Shown: positions 43,882 through 55,403, numbered from the stretch's first letter. The stretch: 64,000 nucleotides of DNA from Bemisia tabaci (GCF_918797505.1 NC_092793.1:5652366-5716365); one strand, 5' to 3'. Notes: generated by a model from the letters alone, not told the origin. Numbers and translations: made by a program.

Positions 43882-44127
43882 TCCTGCGGACTGATCACTG
43901 AAATTGATAGATAAAGCGATAGACAAAATGAAAATGAAGCTTTCCTATTAGTGGTTATTATAGTCTTGGGGGGAAAATGATGGACTAGTTTTGTGCTATA
44001 CGATCTCTATAGTGGGTTGCCGCTTGTTAGTATATTATTAGCACCCTTTAATCATCGTATGATTAGGATCGCTCCATTTCTCTTTGTCATCTCTTTCCAT
44101 CATGACTTTGTCTATCAATAAATAATT
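43882..44127. mobile_element. CCTGCGGACTGATT element family, diverged copy
   Basis: Left CCTGCGGACTGATCACTGAA then ATTGATAGATAAAGCGATAG. Right end CTTTGTCTATCAATAAATAA. Confidence 0.55.
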
Positions 44128-44433
44128 TGCACGTGTCTGAAATTTGACGAATCACGTGTTTAAGTGGAACCATCTGACTGAAATGAATACAAAGATACCC
44201 TTGGCTCGTATATTGAACAATTATCAGAGGAGATGTGATAAAAATGACCCAATTTGCTGAAATACATGTTTTTAAATGCGAAATGCCGCCAGATGACGTC
44301 ACAAGGCGGTGCATTTTCTCACTTTAAAATCTGTTTTTATACCATTCCCATATCAGAAAAAAATTATAGAAAATATCGCGAGATCAGCTTTTTAAGCGCT
44401 TTTAGGTGCGAAGCAATGAAAAATTTAAGTGCA

Positions 44434-44793
44434 CACGGAGAAAAAAAACCTCGTGCGTACCCGAAGTTTAGGTCATATGGATCTCTGAAGTTTTCAGTTT
44501 GAGCATCGGAGCACTTATGGTCTAGCTGTTGAGGTTCGGATCTCACATCTAAAACTTCAGTTCTTACATCTGAAGTACTTCAGATGTGAGAACCGAAGTT
44601 TTTCGGATGTGAGAACCGAAGTTCTTCGGATGTGAAAACCGAAGTGCCTACTTCAGACGTAAGAACTGAAGTCTCAGATGTGTGATCCAAACCTCAGTAG
44701 CTGGACGTCAAGTGTTCGAATGCTCAATCCGAAAACTTCAGAGATCCATATGACCTAAACTTCGGGTCCCACGTACGAAGTTTTTTCTCCGTG
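44434..44793. mobile_element. 360-bp element with CACGGAGAAAAAA ends and internal 24-bp repeats
   Basis: The ends CACGGAGAAAAAAAACCTCG and GAAGTTTTTTCTCCGTG pair. The next 60 bp (CCGAAGTTTAGGTCATATGG, ATCTCTGAAGTTTT) also pair. The centre is a run of CTTCGGATGTGAGAACCGAAG units on both strands, so the whole element folds repeatedly. Confidence 0.78.
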
Positions 44794-45061
44794 CAAATTC
44801 TCCATTTCAATAATCATCCCGCTGTATGAGAAATGTCAAGAGTACAAGTGTTCGAGACACTCCGTTTGATCTACAATTTACGCCGACGGATCTTCCGCTC
44901 GAGTGCACAAGCTGGCAACGTTGGCGAGATGGAGCGATGTAGAGAATGAGGCCCCGTGCTTCACGCTCCTAATAGATATAAATGTGACGCGCGCGTCGTT
45001 AAGGAGGGAGCGTTTAAAGATCTCTTCAAACCTTAAGGAACAATTGAATTAAGTCTTTGCA

Positions 45062-45290
45062 GAGTGGTGTCTAAATTAGATTCTCCGGTTCAGGCATCCG
45101 AGAACTTCCAACTCCACTTCCGGGTGCAAGACGCAGCTCGCTTGAGATGCAGGAACCATGAGAAATTTCACCAGCGGGCCATCAAAGAAGGTCACAATCA
45201 CAGCGCCAACTGCTCCGGCTCCGGGTGCTACATAACCTATTACTCGGACTCAGGGGTGCTTTTAGCGGTACTTAAGGCGTCATAGAAGGA
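45062..45290 (+). CDS. Candidate exon, unidentified
   Basis: After an acceptor-like TTAAGTCTTTGCAG (ending 45062) one frame stays open for about 73 codons while the other two plus-strand frames close early. It is rich in G/C-ending codons and contains RLRCRNHEKFHQRA and a Cys-rich CSGSGCYITYY stretch. I do not recognise a family. No convincing donor precedes the TAG near 45283. A minisatellite begins 50 bp downstream. Could be a genuine small exon or chance. Confidence 0.22.
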
Positions 45291-45336
45291 TTGCCTCAGT
45301 GGTTGAAGTGATGGAATACTTAATGTGGGGTGATGG

Positions 45337-45548
45337 ATTCGATCGACATGAATCGATTGAGAATCGATCGACATGAATCGATTGAGAATCGATCGACATG
45401 AATCGATTGAGAATCGATCGACATGAATCGATTGAGAATCGATCGACATGAATCGATTGAGAATCGATCGACATGAATCGATTGAGAATCGATCGACATG
45501 AATCGATTAAGAATCGATCGACATGAATCGATTGAGAATCGATCGACG
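45337..45548. repeat. 25-bp minisatellite, about 8.5 units
   Basis: The unit is GAATCGATCGACATGAATCG plus ATTGA, repeated with exact 25-bp spacing and only one internal variant (ATTAA). The unit holds ATCGAT twice. Open frames across it are repeats of one peptide and not genes. Confidence 0.95.
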
Positions 45549-45558
45549 CGATTCAATG

Positions 45559-45972
45559 CACTGAAAGAGAAATCTCGGTGTATTTACTAAGCTAAGAGTA
45601 AAATTATCAAGAGTTAAGGGTTCTATTTGATCCCAGTTTTTTCCTCGGTAAAATTACCATTTATGGAATTGGTAATTTTCCGAGGAATCTCGGTAAAATT
45701 ATTGAACTTTCTCGGTAATTTTACTGGACCTTGGTAAAAACGCCAATATTTTCATCAACTGTGGTAGAATTACCGAGATAAAATGGCAAAGTTACCGGGA
45801 ATTGATTATCAATAAAAGTGGTATTCTTACCTGAAAAAAAACAGTAAAAATACCGGTTTTTAGGTTAGCTTACCAGTCTGTCTTGATTAAATTACCAATA
45901 ATTGGTAAACAAATTGAGATGGTAAAGGTAACAACGGACCTCGGTAAAAACGCCGAGAATTTTTTTTCAGTG
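45559..45972. mobile_element. CACTGAAAA / GGTAATTTTACC element, copy 2
   Basis: Reverse orientation to 32284-32698 and 414 bp long. Ends CACTGAAAGAGAAATCTCGG and GAGAATTTTTTTTCAGTG. It begins ten bases after the minisatellite. Confidence 0.82.
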
Positions 45973-46013
45973 TGGAGACCGTTTTAATCCACAAAATTTG
46001 ATTGCCATTTGGT

Positions 46014-46061
46014 TCTGGCAACGCATGAGGGTTCATACGGCGTTCTTGCTTAGCACGGCAG
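46014..46061. repeat. Right-end fragment of the CTGCCGTG MITE family
   Basis: GCAACGCATGAGGGTTCATA, then CGGCGTTCTTGCTTAGCACG and GCAG. The left part is missing. Confidence 0.6.
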
Positions 46062-46380
46062 AATTGGTGGTCGGCGAAGAATGCTAAGGATGAGAGGGGT
46101 GCACAGGGTGCAAGAAGGGAAAGAGGGGTCCCGAGGGAACTGTGTCTGTTGATTACGACGAGAGCACCGGAATTACATCGGCGGAATTAGAACTCTCGAC
46201 ACGGCCCTTGATTAATCGAATGCCCCGCCTCATTTTAATAATTCGAAGCCCTGATTAATTAATCGAGCCATGCATTTTATTTAATCCGTTTACAAACCGA
46301 CTTGACGTGCGGCCGGGGTGCCATGGACACCCGATTAACCGCAGTCTCGACTCTATTACTCATTCCCGATCGCCACTCTC

Positions 46381-46629
46381 CAGTGCCAAGGAAGAACGCC
46401 GTATGAACGTTCGAGAGTTGCATAAATCCCTTGATGAAACATATATTTTCGACAACATTCATGCATATTTTTGCTTGAAATTTTCAGATATTTTAGATTG
46501 AATTGCGTAAAAAATTGCCCGAAAATGTTGGAAAATAATATTCACGATTTTCCGAGCGAATTCGATGTTTATCGGAGGAAACTTGGCAACGTCTGAAGGC
46601 TCATACGGCGTTCTTCCTTAGCCCGGCAG
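46381..46629. mobile_element. CTGCCGTG MITE family, 249-bp copy
   Basis: Left CAGTGCCAAGGAAGAACGCC, GTATGAACGTTCGAGAGTTG. Right AACTTGGCAACGTCTGAAGG, CTCATACGGCGTTCTTCCTT, AGCCCGGCAG. Confidence 0.75.
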
Positions 46630-46792
46630 CACTCGCCTCTCACGACTTTTGCAGATAACTTTGATTTCTTCACGTTATGCTGTTTTCTCATCAGAGGGCG
46701 CTTCCATCGAATTTTTCGAAAAAACCCGGGTGGCTCGGAAAATGTGTATCATTATATCAGTGTTTTAAAATCTCTTTTTTCATTTACTTTTT

Positions 46793-46840
46793 GTTTTATT
46801 TATTATTATTTATTTATTTATTTATTTATTTATCTATTTA
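46793..46840. repeat. (TTTA)n microsatellite
   Basis: About eleven TTTA/TTAT units with small interruptions. Confidence 0.9.
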
Positions 46841-47004
46841 AAGAGCCTGATACTTGATGTCATATATAGTGATCAGAAAAAATTCAAACAGTTAGTTTTC
46901 TTTTTAGTTACAAAGAAAATACAAGCTAAGATTTGTAAAACCACGACCGAAGTTATGGACGTTCCGATTCCAGACATCAATACTCGACTTTCGGATGAGA
47001 CGTT

Positions 47005-47287
47005 CCAGCAGGGCTGATTATTCGATTTGATAGACAAAGCTATAGATGCAGAAGACATGGGGAATATGGCGCGATTCTTTAGGTTAAAACGAGTAATTTC
47101 GATGTACAGAAGTGTTAGCAATGGACTAACTGACGGTATCCCACGAGGGACTAAAGTCAGTTCATAATTTTTCCCATTTGTCTATCACAACCAAACGGTT
47201 CCACCAATTGGATCTCTCCGTATCCCTTTTGTCTTCTACGTCAGTAGCTTTGTCAATCAATTTTAAAAATAAACTCGCAGGTAAGGT
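47005..47287. mobile_element. CCTGCGGACTGATT element family, 283-bp copy
   Basis: Left CAGCAGGGCTGATTATTCGA then TTTGATAGACAAAGC. Interior AATGGACTAACTGACGGTAT, CCCACGAGGGACTAAAGTCA. Right GCTTTGTCAATCAATTTTAA then ACTCGCAGG. The interior matches 51540-51700. Confidence 0.7.
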
Positions 47288-47299
47288 GCCCAAATTCAA

Positions 47300-49520
47300 T
47301 GGAAGTTAAATATTTTAGAAAAACATTCACCAGCACGCAAAAATTTGAAGTCTCGGACCAACATGCTTATCCATACTCATGCAAAATTACAAATTAAACA
47401 TATTGTAGTGAGGACGAGTGAACCTTTTTTTAGACAGTTTCTCGTTTTGGAAAAGAACATACTTTTTCCATACGGGGGGCTACAACTTAAGCCAATCAAT
47501 ATTTTAACTGTGAATACTAGGGTTGTTCTTTCTTGAGATTAAATATTTCTGGTTTTGAAAGGGTCGTTTGATCTCATGGTACTATCATGGTGATGAGGAA
47601 GATTTTCCTTGTCGTCGCAGTTTATAATCCTGAGCGAAGATGCTCTTTGAAAAATTACCCCGTAGAATCAGTGGCGTTGCCTGAATTGTTTCGCTGGAGG
47701 GGAGGGGGCGGCACTGCGATCAAAAATTTCTCATGAGCCAAGGCGAAGGGTGGATTTAAGGGCAAAAGACAAATTAAAATCACGAAAATTGTCTTTTTCT
47801 AAAAACAAATTGTCCAGTCACGAGGAGAGGAGAATAGTATTAAGAGGAAGTATATTTAAAAAGGAGTAAGTGGGAATTTTAGTAAATTTTAAGACGGAAA
47901 GGTCGATAGTAAATTTGACAGGAATTATACTCGATTATTGTTTTTAATTACATAGATTCTCAGAATATTCACGCCGTTGGTTGAATAAGTAACTGAGATG
48001 ATTCGAGGTAACTCATTCTTGGGCTCAGAAGTGTTTAACAAAGTCTATCACAAAAATACCGATTGATATTTTCACGTTTGATTTGAGGATTAATTCTTAT
48101 AACAGATGAATCGACACATGTATTTGAGCTTCAGCATGTTTAGATAAACTGTAAGTTTTTCTTTACAAATAAATGAGGTTCATTCACTAAAATGTGCAGT
48201 TTCTGTATGATTTATACGTTTCTGGATGTGCATTATGTTTCTAATAAATAGGGGTTACCTATGCATTCTCTCATCGAATATCAACCTCTTGTGTTACATC
48301 GTGACTACTAAAAGATCATGGAATGATGCAAAAATATGCGATCACACCAAGATTGTAAGTAAGAGGTGTAAAAAATTTGAATAAAAAAAGAGGTTGATAC
48401 ACTCTGTCCCGCTTCACTGAAGGATGGTGGCGTAATTAAAAGAGAGAATTATTTTCAAATCTTTCCTAAAACAAATTAATAATTCATGAAAAGGAAGTCA
48501 CTGAGAGGAAATTGAGTCTTGCAAAGGTCAGCCCCTCGCTTAACTACTGCAGCACCCTCAATCTCTATCCCCTCTCTCGAATCTCTTTTAAACATCCAGC
48601 GTCACTTTCCATTCAGGCTCCTGTAAACATTTTAAAAAAGCCCTTTTTATTTATGAATTTTTGAGGCGTGGGACCTAATTGTGAGGGAAAAACGTTAACT
48701 GAAATGATGACTCAGAAATTCTTTCCCCTTTTCGCTTCTCTTCGCGCGGTTATTTTCCCAACGTGTCCGTTCTTTTACTTTTTTTCTCTCATTACGTCGC
48801 AAATTTCTCCCTCCACACAACAACTTGAGGTAAAGAAACTTATGATTATTTCACACTTGCGGTTTGTTAACAGGTTTGCATCTTGGTGCCGCATCAGCGA
48901 ATAAACGAGGAAGTCTCATGGAGTGTTTGAGCAAAAAAAGCAAATCTGCACTAAATTATCACTATACTTAGGTGGCTCTAAGCAAACGAAACAAATTCGC
49001 GGCTACTCTCGGACAAGTTGTGGCTGCGGGATCTCTTCAAAGGGCAGTTAATGCAGTTTTTTATTCTCGTGCCCCAACCGAGTTATGGCTGGTATTAAAT
49101 GCTTTGAAAGCATGTTGAATAATAATCTTCATTAATGGTTTGCTCTTCTTCTTAGTAGTGTTTTCTCCAAAACTTATTGTAAAATTATGCTAGCTCTCGT
49201 TGACAACCTGTGTAGTCACTTTTACGGCGCGAGGTAATTTCAGACCGCGATGTATTCCTGTTTTTAATCCTGAATGTCCATTAATATATCAAAATATACC
49301 TACTACCCAACCCTCTCGAGTCGCCATGGGGTGGACCATAAACATTTTTCCGCGCTATTCACAAACCTCTCCGTGGCAATAATAAAATAATAAAAAGTAA
49401 AAAAGCGTCGATCAAGATTTTGAAATTTGAAGACAGTGAGCTTAGATGTAACTTGCGTGGTTTTAGAAGCCGACAGAGGATGTTTCAAATAGCGTTAAAG
49501 GTACTTAGGGAATAAATTGA
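47300..49520. other. AT-rich unique DNA, no gene recognised
   Basis: No repeat matches inside the window and only small chance open frames. Confidence 0.3.
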
Positions 49521-49522
49521 CT

Positions 49523-49622
49523 AAATTATTAGAAACTTTTGAAACTCACATGTGCATAAAATAAATAAAACCAATTTTATTTATTTTATATGCAAAAGAG
49601 TTTCAATAGTTTTAAATAATTT
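49523..49622. repeat. 100-bp hairpin element
   Basis: AAATTATTAGAAACTTTTGA, CTCACATGTGCATAAAATAA pairs with TTATTTATTTTATATGCAAA, AGAGTTTCAATAGTTTTAAA and TAATTT around a 4-base loop. Confidence 0.6.
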
Positions 49623-50360
49623 CAGTCATTTTAGCATATTGTGCAGTCCGTTTTACGTGTTTAGTACTTAGTGGACAAACCCTGCAACACAGGTATTGGG
49701 GAAACATTATTGATAATCTCCCTTTCTTTATACTTATAAGCGTCATAGAAAAATGAGGAAAGAACAAAATCATTAGAATTAACTGAAAGGCTCCAAGGTT
49801 TTGAATTTTCAAAAAAATGTGTTTAATTTCCGAGGAAGGGTGAAATCACCATCTTACACAGGGATTCAAGTGGAGAAATATATATTTCCAAATATCTCGA
49901 ATGTATTTCTGTCACCCTCAGTTACATGGTATGAAGAAAGTCGAAAGATTATCCGGGCACTCAGGAATTTTTTTTAACCTCATTTCTTTCTCCTGATTAT
50001 AAGGTTGCCTCGAAAACATTTCAAATAATTCCGTCCAGAAGTACCAAAGAGATTCAAACCAAAGTGAAAGTTAGTTGACATTTTGGAACACCTGTAATTT
50101 CCGATTGATACTCTCAAAAATTGACACCGTAACCTTAAAAACACTAAAATCGAGTCTAACTAATCATTTTGCAATTTTTAATCGATACGAGCTTTTCCCA
50201 TATTTCTTCACGATTTCCTGAATCAGGATGAACAGGACAGCATTAAAAATTCCAATTATGATCCTCACTCGAGGGAAGACCGTACACCAGTGTGAATATT
50301 AATTTATTTTATTTATTGATCCTAGGTGATTACAAATTATAGAGAACAACAATTACTTTA

Positions 50361-50399
50361 GTACACTTGCCTCGAGCTTAGCTCGCGTGGCAAGTGTAC
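50361..50399. repeat. 39-bp hairpin
   Basis: GTACACTTGCC and GGCAAGTGTAC are exact complements. The loop contains CGAGCTTAGCTCG, which folds again. No downstream T run and no gene next to it, so function is unknown. Confidence 0.7.
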
Positions 50400-50510
50400 A
50401 CATTGCATGGGAACAGAGTGTAAGAATTTGTAACGTCGCTAAACATCCGCGGTAGCACTTAATATTTTTAGCGGTCCCAGAGTACGCCGAACTTGATGTC
50501 TGTTCCTCTT

Positions 50511-50738
50511 CACTGAAAAAAAAGATTGGTAGAAATTACCATTCCTTCAGGCTGTATTTCACACAGTGTGAAGAAATGGTAAATTTTACCAATCTTCAAG
50601 TCGATTCTGCCAGAGGGAATCACCTGTACCAGTATATAGTAACGTTCGCCTATCCTCTGGCAGAAGTGACTCTAAATTGACGCCGTGTGAAATACAGCGT
50701 GAAGGAATGGTAAATTCTACCAATCTTCTTTGTCAGTG
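50511..50738. mobile_element. 228-bp CACTGAAAAAA element
   Basis: Ends CACTGAAAAAAAAGATTGGT and CCAATCTTCTTTGTCAGTG. Arms continue through AGAAATTACCATTCCTTCAG / GAAGGAATGGTAAATTCTAC. TT on both flanks. The inner hairpin TCTGCCAGAGG/CCTCTGGCAGA lies at the centre. Confidence 0.8.
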
Positions 50739-51215
50739 TTCTCTACTCTATGTTTTAACGCTCCTTCTTCACCTGGAAATAAGTACTACGAAAATCATCA
50801 GCGAATACAAAACAAACTGATGAGAATTTCAGTACGCGCAAGTTACCGGGAACTTGCCGGTAACTATTCAGTTTCAATTAGATTATTTAGAGGCAAGGAA
50901 TTTGTGTCAAGTCTCGCGTCCGGTGTCCATACAGGTCAGCCATCCACGTCACTGGAGAATGAGTAATAGTTGAAGTCGCGTAACTAGTGTTGCCAATTCG
51001 ATGATAAAACTTGCCCGATCCACCCAGTTTCCCCAGGAATTAGGCGATTTTTTCTCGGAGTCGCAACTGTGAGTTGAGCCGCGAGATCCATGTGACCTCC
51101 TCTGGTGAGCGGTTGCCACGCAACTGAAAATTGCCGATGACGAGGGGTTTATGTCAAGGAATTTTACGAAATACCTTTCCGTAAAAACTGGAGAAGCTGC
51201 AAGAGTTTGCTGTAC

Positions 51216-51756
51216 CCTTCAGCGGGCTGATTGTTGAAAATTATAGATAAAGCGATAGACATATAAGACAAAAAGGATATCGACGGTGAAACTACCAAAC
51301 CACGTATCTCGTTTGCGGTGTTTAAAAATCTACGCTCGCATTTTATTTTTTTGAAGTAGACCAAATCAATATCATTCCTTGAAATTTTCACAGAATTTTC
51401 TCCGCACAAAGAGGAAAAATCACAGAAATTTTCAAGACTGGACGTTAAGTAGTTTTTCATTTAAAAAAATAAAGTATGACAGGAAGTCTGCGACGTCGCA
51501 AACCGAGATACGTGGTTTGGTAGTTTCACCGTCGATATAAGGGGATCCTGTTGGTGGAAGCGAGTGGTTGCAATGGACAAAGGACGTAGGTGATAGACTA
51601 ACTAACGGCAACCAACGAGGGACCCGAAAGTCAGTCCATCATGTACCTCCTTAGTCCATAAGACCTACCCATTCAACTAATAAGATCGCTTCATACTCCG
51701 TATGTCTTCTTTGTCTATCGCTATGTCTATCAATTTCAACAATCCGCCGGCAGGTA
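51216..51756. mobile_element. CCTGCGGACTGATT element interrupted by a 260-bp MITE
   Basis: The left end (TCAGCGGGCTGATTGTTGAA, AATTATAGATAAAGCGATAG) and the right end (TATCGCTATGTCTATCAATT, TCAACAATCCGCCGGCAGG) pair. An intact ATATCGACGG MITE (51277-51538) sits about 60 bp inside the left end. The uninterrupted copy at 47005-47287 lacks it, which gives the order of insertion. Confidence 0.78.
51277..51538. mobile_element. 260-bp MITE family, best copy
   Basis: The ends ATATCGACGGTGAAACTACC and GGTAGTTTCACCGTCGATAT are perfect complements and continue through AAACCACGTATCTCG.. / CGAGATACGTGGTTT. The interior is about 95 percent alike to 17953-18212 by eye. No coding capacity. Confidence 0.85.
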
Positions 51757-51798
51757 TGGTATGCGAATTTCCCTGTAAGCATCCGTGATGGGGACTAA

Positions 51799-51928
51799 TT
51801 GGGCGTATTTCTGTCAAACGGAACTATGTGCATTATGATGTGAGCCCTGTGATGCAGATATTCTTATGGGTCTCAGGGCTCGTGTCTTATTAATGCACAT
51901 AGTTCCGTTTGGCAGGAATACGTCCAAT
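51799..51928. mobile_element. TTGGACGTATTT MITE family, 130-bp copy
   Basis: Arms ATTGGGCGTATTTCTGTCAA and GGCAGGAATACGTCCAAT. Then CGGAACTATGTGCATTATGA pairs with TTAATGCACATAGTTCCG. Confidence 0.8.
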
Positions 51929-51939
51929 TGTCTGTGAAC

Positions 51940-53160
51940 AAACTGCCACTCCTTCGAACCCATACTAGCTGTTTTTTCGGTAAGCGATTCGAAAAAGTCG
52001 TTACCCTTGCGTTCAAAGAGAAGCAGTCTGATACAGCGATCAGAGGTGAAATTAAATTTTTTCAACGACCATGACATGATCTATGAAAATTTCATAAGTT
52101 AAAACTGACCGAACGGGTAAAAAAATTGTAAGAACATTCATTCAAACGATCCATGATTGATGCAAAAACTCGAATTAATATGGAGTAACGACGGTTAGAG
52201 ACCAAAAGGCCTCGATGGGCGATCCAAATTCTGGAACCAATCACCATTCAAGAGTCGCGAGTCATCAGTCCTAAAATCGCCTCTGGACGTTTTTGTGCTA
52301 GATAAGAAACAATGTAAAAGTGGGCGTAATTCCGTTTTGCAAAATGGAAAATTGGGATTTTACATTTTATCAAAAGGAACTGAGCACCAATTGTTTGATA
52401 ACTCATGAGCCGTGGGCATGTGTCAACAGCGTTGTGGACAGGGTTTACGAGCTAATGCGGGATCGTTCAGCTCGTCGAGACCGGTCTTCGCCGCTGACGT
52501 CACGGGCGCTGTATAATTTCCATTCATTTTTACGGCCCTTAACCAGAGATGGAAAGTGAAATATCATAAGGCTCGAATAAATTTCACAAAAGTTGAAATT
52601 TACTAATTTTTTTCAGTATTACTGATTAAACCTTTGGAGGTCTGAAAGCGTTTCAGATGGTCTCTCTGCTGATGCTGCGGTATTATGCTACTCTACTGAA
52701 GGTGCCAGACACAAAGAGAGGGCAAAAATAAGAGTTCAGAGAGAAGAACCCCAACCTAGCCTCTAAACTAAACGAAAACATTTGCAACGCGCGTCTGTTT
52801 TAGGCTTGGGGTAAAAAATTTCAAATTTTAGAATCACTGTTTATAGGCGTTTCTTAGCCTCCTGAATGTATTCCCAAAAGTTTCAATAAATTTCATGAAA
52901 TTTTCCATCTCTGCCCTCACCTAACGAGTAAACTACTTCTTTCCCCCCTGTCTTTGCGGCTCGAATATTGATAATATGTCGCCCTGAAACGACAAGACAT
53001 AGCTAAGATAAAGATAAAGATAACTGATGAATATCAAATTTAATGGTTTACATAAGTGTAAATGTTTTTATTGTATTGAATTTCCATTTAATCTTAGCTC
53101 AATTGATTTTTATGTTACTATAAGTTAATGGACAATTGTCTTATTTTGTCTTTTATTATC
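51940..53160. other. Unique DNA, no gene recognised
   Basis: Some GC-richer codon-like sequence occurs at 52390-52560 on the plus strand without a recognisable motif. No repeats matched. Confidence 0.3.
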
Positions 53161-53167
53161 AACTATC

Positions 53168-53433
53168 ACTTGGATTGCATTTTGCAAAAAGCAACCAAGA
53201 GCATTCCAATATCGCTAGGATGGTGTAAATCTTTTTACCTTATTGCACATATAAACTGATCATCTAAAAGAGTTTTATCTATACTCTCAATGAACCATAA
53301 ATTCAAGACAAAAATTTCCTTCGGAAATTGATTTTTTTACGTGACTTCAGTAATGTTATAGCAAAGAATGTATGCTGCACAATCCTAGCAACATTGGAAT
53401 GCTCTTGGTTCCTTTTCGCAAAATGCAATTCAC
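53168..53433. mobile_element. MITE with 50-bp terminal inverted repeats
   Basis: Left ACTTGGATTGCATTTTGCAA, AAGCAACCAAGAGCATTCCA. Right TTGGAATGCTCTTGGTTCCT, TTTCGCAAAATGCAATTCAC. The centre is AT-rich and unstructured. Confidence 0.75.
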
Positions 53434-54015
53434 TTATCATCACCAAGCAATATATCGCAATTCAATCTCTTATCGGGCTACTCGAAAATTTTAATATTGG
53501 GATCGCTGGTTCCTTTTCGCATAAATACGTCTACTTTGCTTTATTCACTATCCAATGATTGGCAAGAATGTTCCAACCAGCAAGAAATGACGGAAGCCCC
53601 CAAAACTACCCAAAATTCTGTTTCTCCTTTTGAGTTGGTTCCCTTTCGCTTGATTCAGTTAATTAACGGAAAATTAGCCTAATAATGCGTTTCCGGTAAA
53701 TTGATCTCCTCGTTTGGCAACGTCCGGGTGTGAGGCCCGCTTGTTTCCGGTTGCGAATATAAAGTGCTTTATTAACACCGAACCGCGTCAGGGGGCGACA
53801 TATTTCGCCAGCAGCAATGAGAGCGCAACGCTGACGAATCGCAACGCTCCTATCAAAAAGGCGTAACTGAACACTGAGATGAACGCGGGAAAGCATGCGA
53901 TTGTTTGGAAAACAGGGCTTATTGCAGAGTGTAGTTACGCCATTTTGTCAAAAGGGCGACAGAATGTACTCAAAATCGAATGGTCGGCCAACAGTTTTTT
54001 CCCCTGGATCCGACT

Positions 54016-54172
54016 CAGCGGCGAGGTATGAGTGATCGATTATCGATAATTCCCCGTTTGAAGCTATGATAAATAATCGATTATTAAGATGTTCGTCGTG
54101 AACACAATGTATATCGATCCTTTTCCGTAGGTTTGAATGGCAGATCAATCGATAGATCGCACCAAGTCACTG
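54016..54172. mobile_element. hAT-like MITE family copy
   Basis: CAGCGGCGAGGTATGAGTGA, TCGATTATCGATAATTCCCC on the left. GATCAATCGATAGATCGCAC, CAAGTCACTG on the right. No intact octamer duplication. Confidence 0.72.
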
Positions 54173-54589
54173 GCGAGTCACTGGTCGCATCACGATCGCG
54201 GTGATTACCTTGACTATCGCGTAGCGCTGAATTCGCAGACTATGACGTGACGTGCCTAGGTGGTACGTGACGGTGACGCATCTCGGGATAACGTTCGCTC
54301 TGAAAGGAGGAGGGGTGAGTGAGGGGGTAAAGGGGTAACTGAGCGAGGCCGCAGTGACAGACATACACCACCGGTTGTTCGGAGCCATGTATCAGCTGTT
54401 GCAATGTTACGATCACAATATTGAAAATATGTGACAGTCTTACGGAATGGAAATATTTATTGCGGGTAAAAAACTAAAAATTGAGTTATTGATACCAACT
54501 CGCTAAAAGCTATGTTTCATGAACATTTTGGGACATAAAATAACAAAAAAATGTCGAAGAAAGCTAAAATTGTAATTGTTTCAAGCAGT

Positions 54590-54826
54590 GACGCCTGGCA
54601 CTGATATATGAAAATCACTCATCATTTTGCATTTCGACGTATGCAGCACGCGCATCACTCAAACACGACATATTAGGCCGTCACTCCTCGTCTCTCCGTT
54701 GGTCGTGGTCGTACGAATATAAAACGCCTTCAATTGCGTGTGATACTGTGCAACACACCGAAGTTTAAATAGTTGTATTCTTAGGCTGGAACCTAACTTA
54801 AGTGGACTGCTCCACCAAAATCACAC
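54590..54826 (-). repeat. Single-arm copy of the 60.4-kb palindrome family
   Basis: CACTGATATATGAAAATCAC, ATTTTGCATTTCGACGTATG, CCTTCAATTGCGTGTGATAC, TTAGGCTGGAACCTAACTTA and TGCTCCACCAAAAT match the left arm 60402-60620 in order. A hAT-like MITE (54827) starts where the arm stops. Confidence 0.8.
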
Positions 54827-54988
54827 CAGTGGTGTGGCGTGCTTTGCGATATATTGACTGATCCGTCTTGTAAATACGATAAAGGATCGTTAAACACAGT
54901 GTTCACAACGAACACTTTAATAATCGATTCTGTAGCAAAGCTTCAAATGGAGAAATATCGGTAATCGATCATTCACGCCTCTCCACTG
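54827..54988. mobile_element. hAT-like MITE family copy
   Basis: Ends CAGTGGTGTGGCGTGCTTTG and ATTCACGCCTCTCCACTG. Centre ACACAGTGTTCACAACGAAC. It abuts the palindrome-arm copy directly and may have replaced the rest of it. Confidence 0.75.
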
Positions 54989-55081
54989 GTTTCAAGTTAT
55001 CTTTTGGGACAATTTGGTAAAATAGTGCTGTGTACACACTATTAACTACTGATTATACGATATATTGTTATCTATTGGCAC

Positions 55082-55403
55082 TAATAGTAATGAAATTAGA
55101 AGATTAAAAAGACGAAAACCCTGGGAGTTGGCCACTCCTCGATTAGACTTGTATTTTTAATTCTTCTATGTACCTATAAATTTTCTATCTGTAATAATGA
55201 GTTTTATACTCATTTATATGTGTTAATGTGATTATTAGGGACAGGGAGGGCTATTTAGTGGTAGTTTGCTACTTTTACTCACCTTAGTTACCTTCTCATT
55301 CAAGAAGTAAGAAACTTTTCTGTTGTTTCCTGTATACTGATTTACCTTATTGTAAAGATATTATTGTATATAATTCCTTTGGAAGTTTACAAAATAAAAA
55401 CTT

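Noticed and set aside
45290..45350. tRNA gene suggested by TGCCTCAGTGG and GATTCGATC
   Set aside because: No acceptor stem pairing and the B box is part of the minisatellite start.
45240..45556. Repetitive peptide open frames on the minus strand
   Set aside because: They are translations of the 25-bp minisatellite. 25 is not a multiple of three, so the repeated peptide cycles through all frames.
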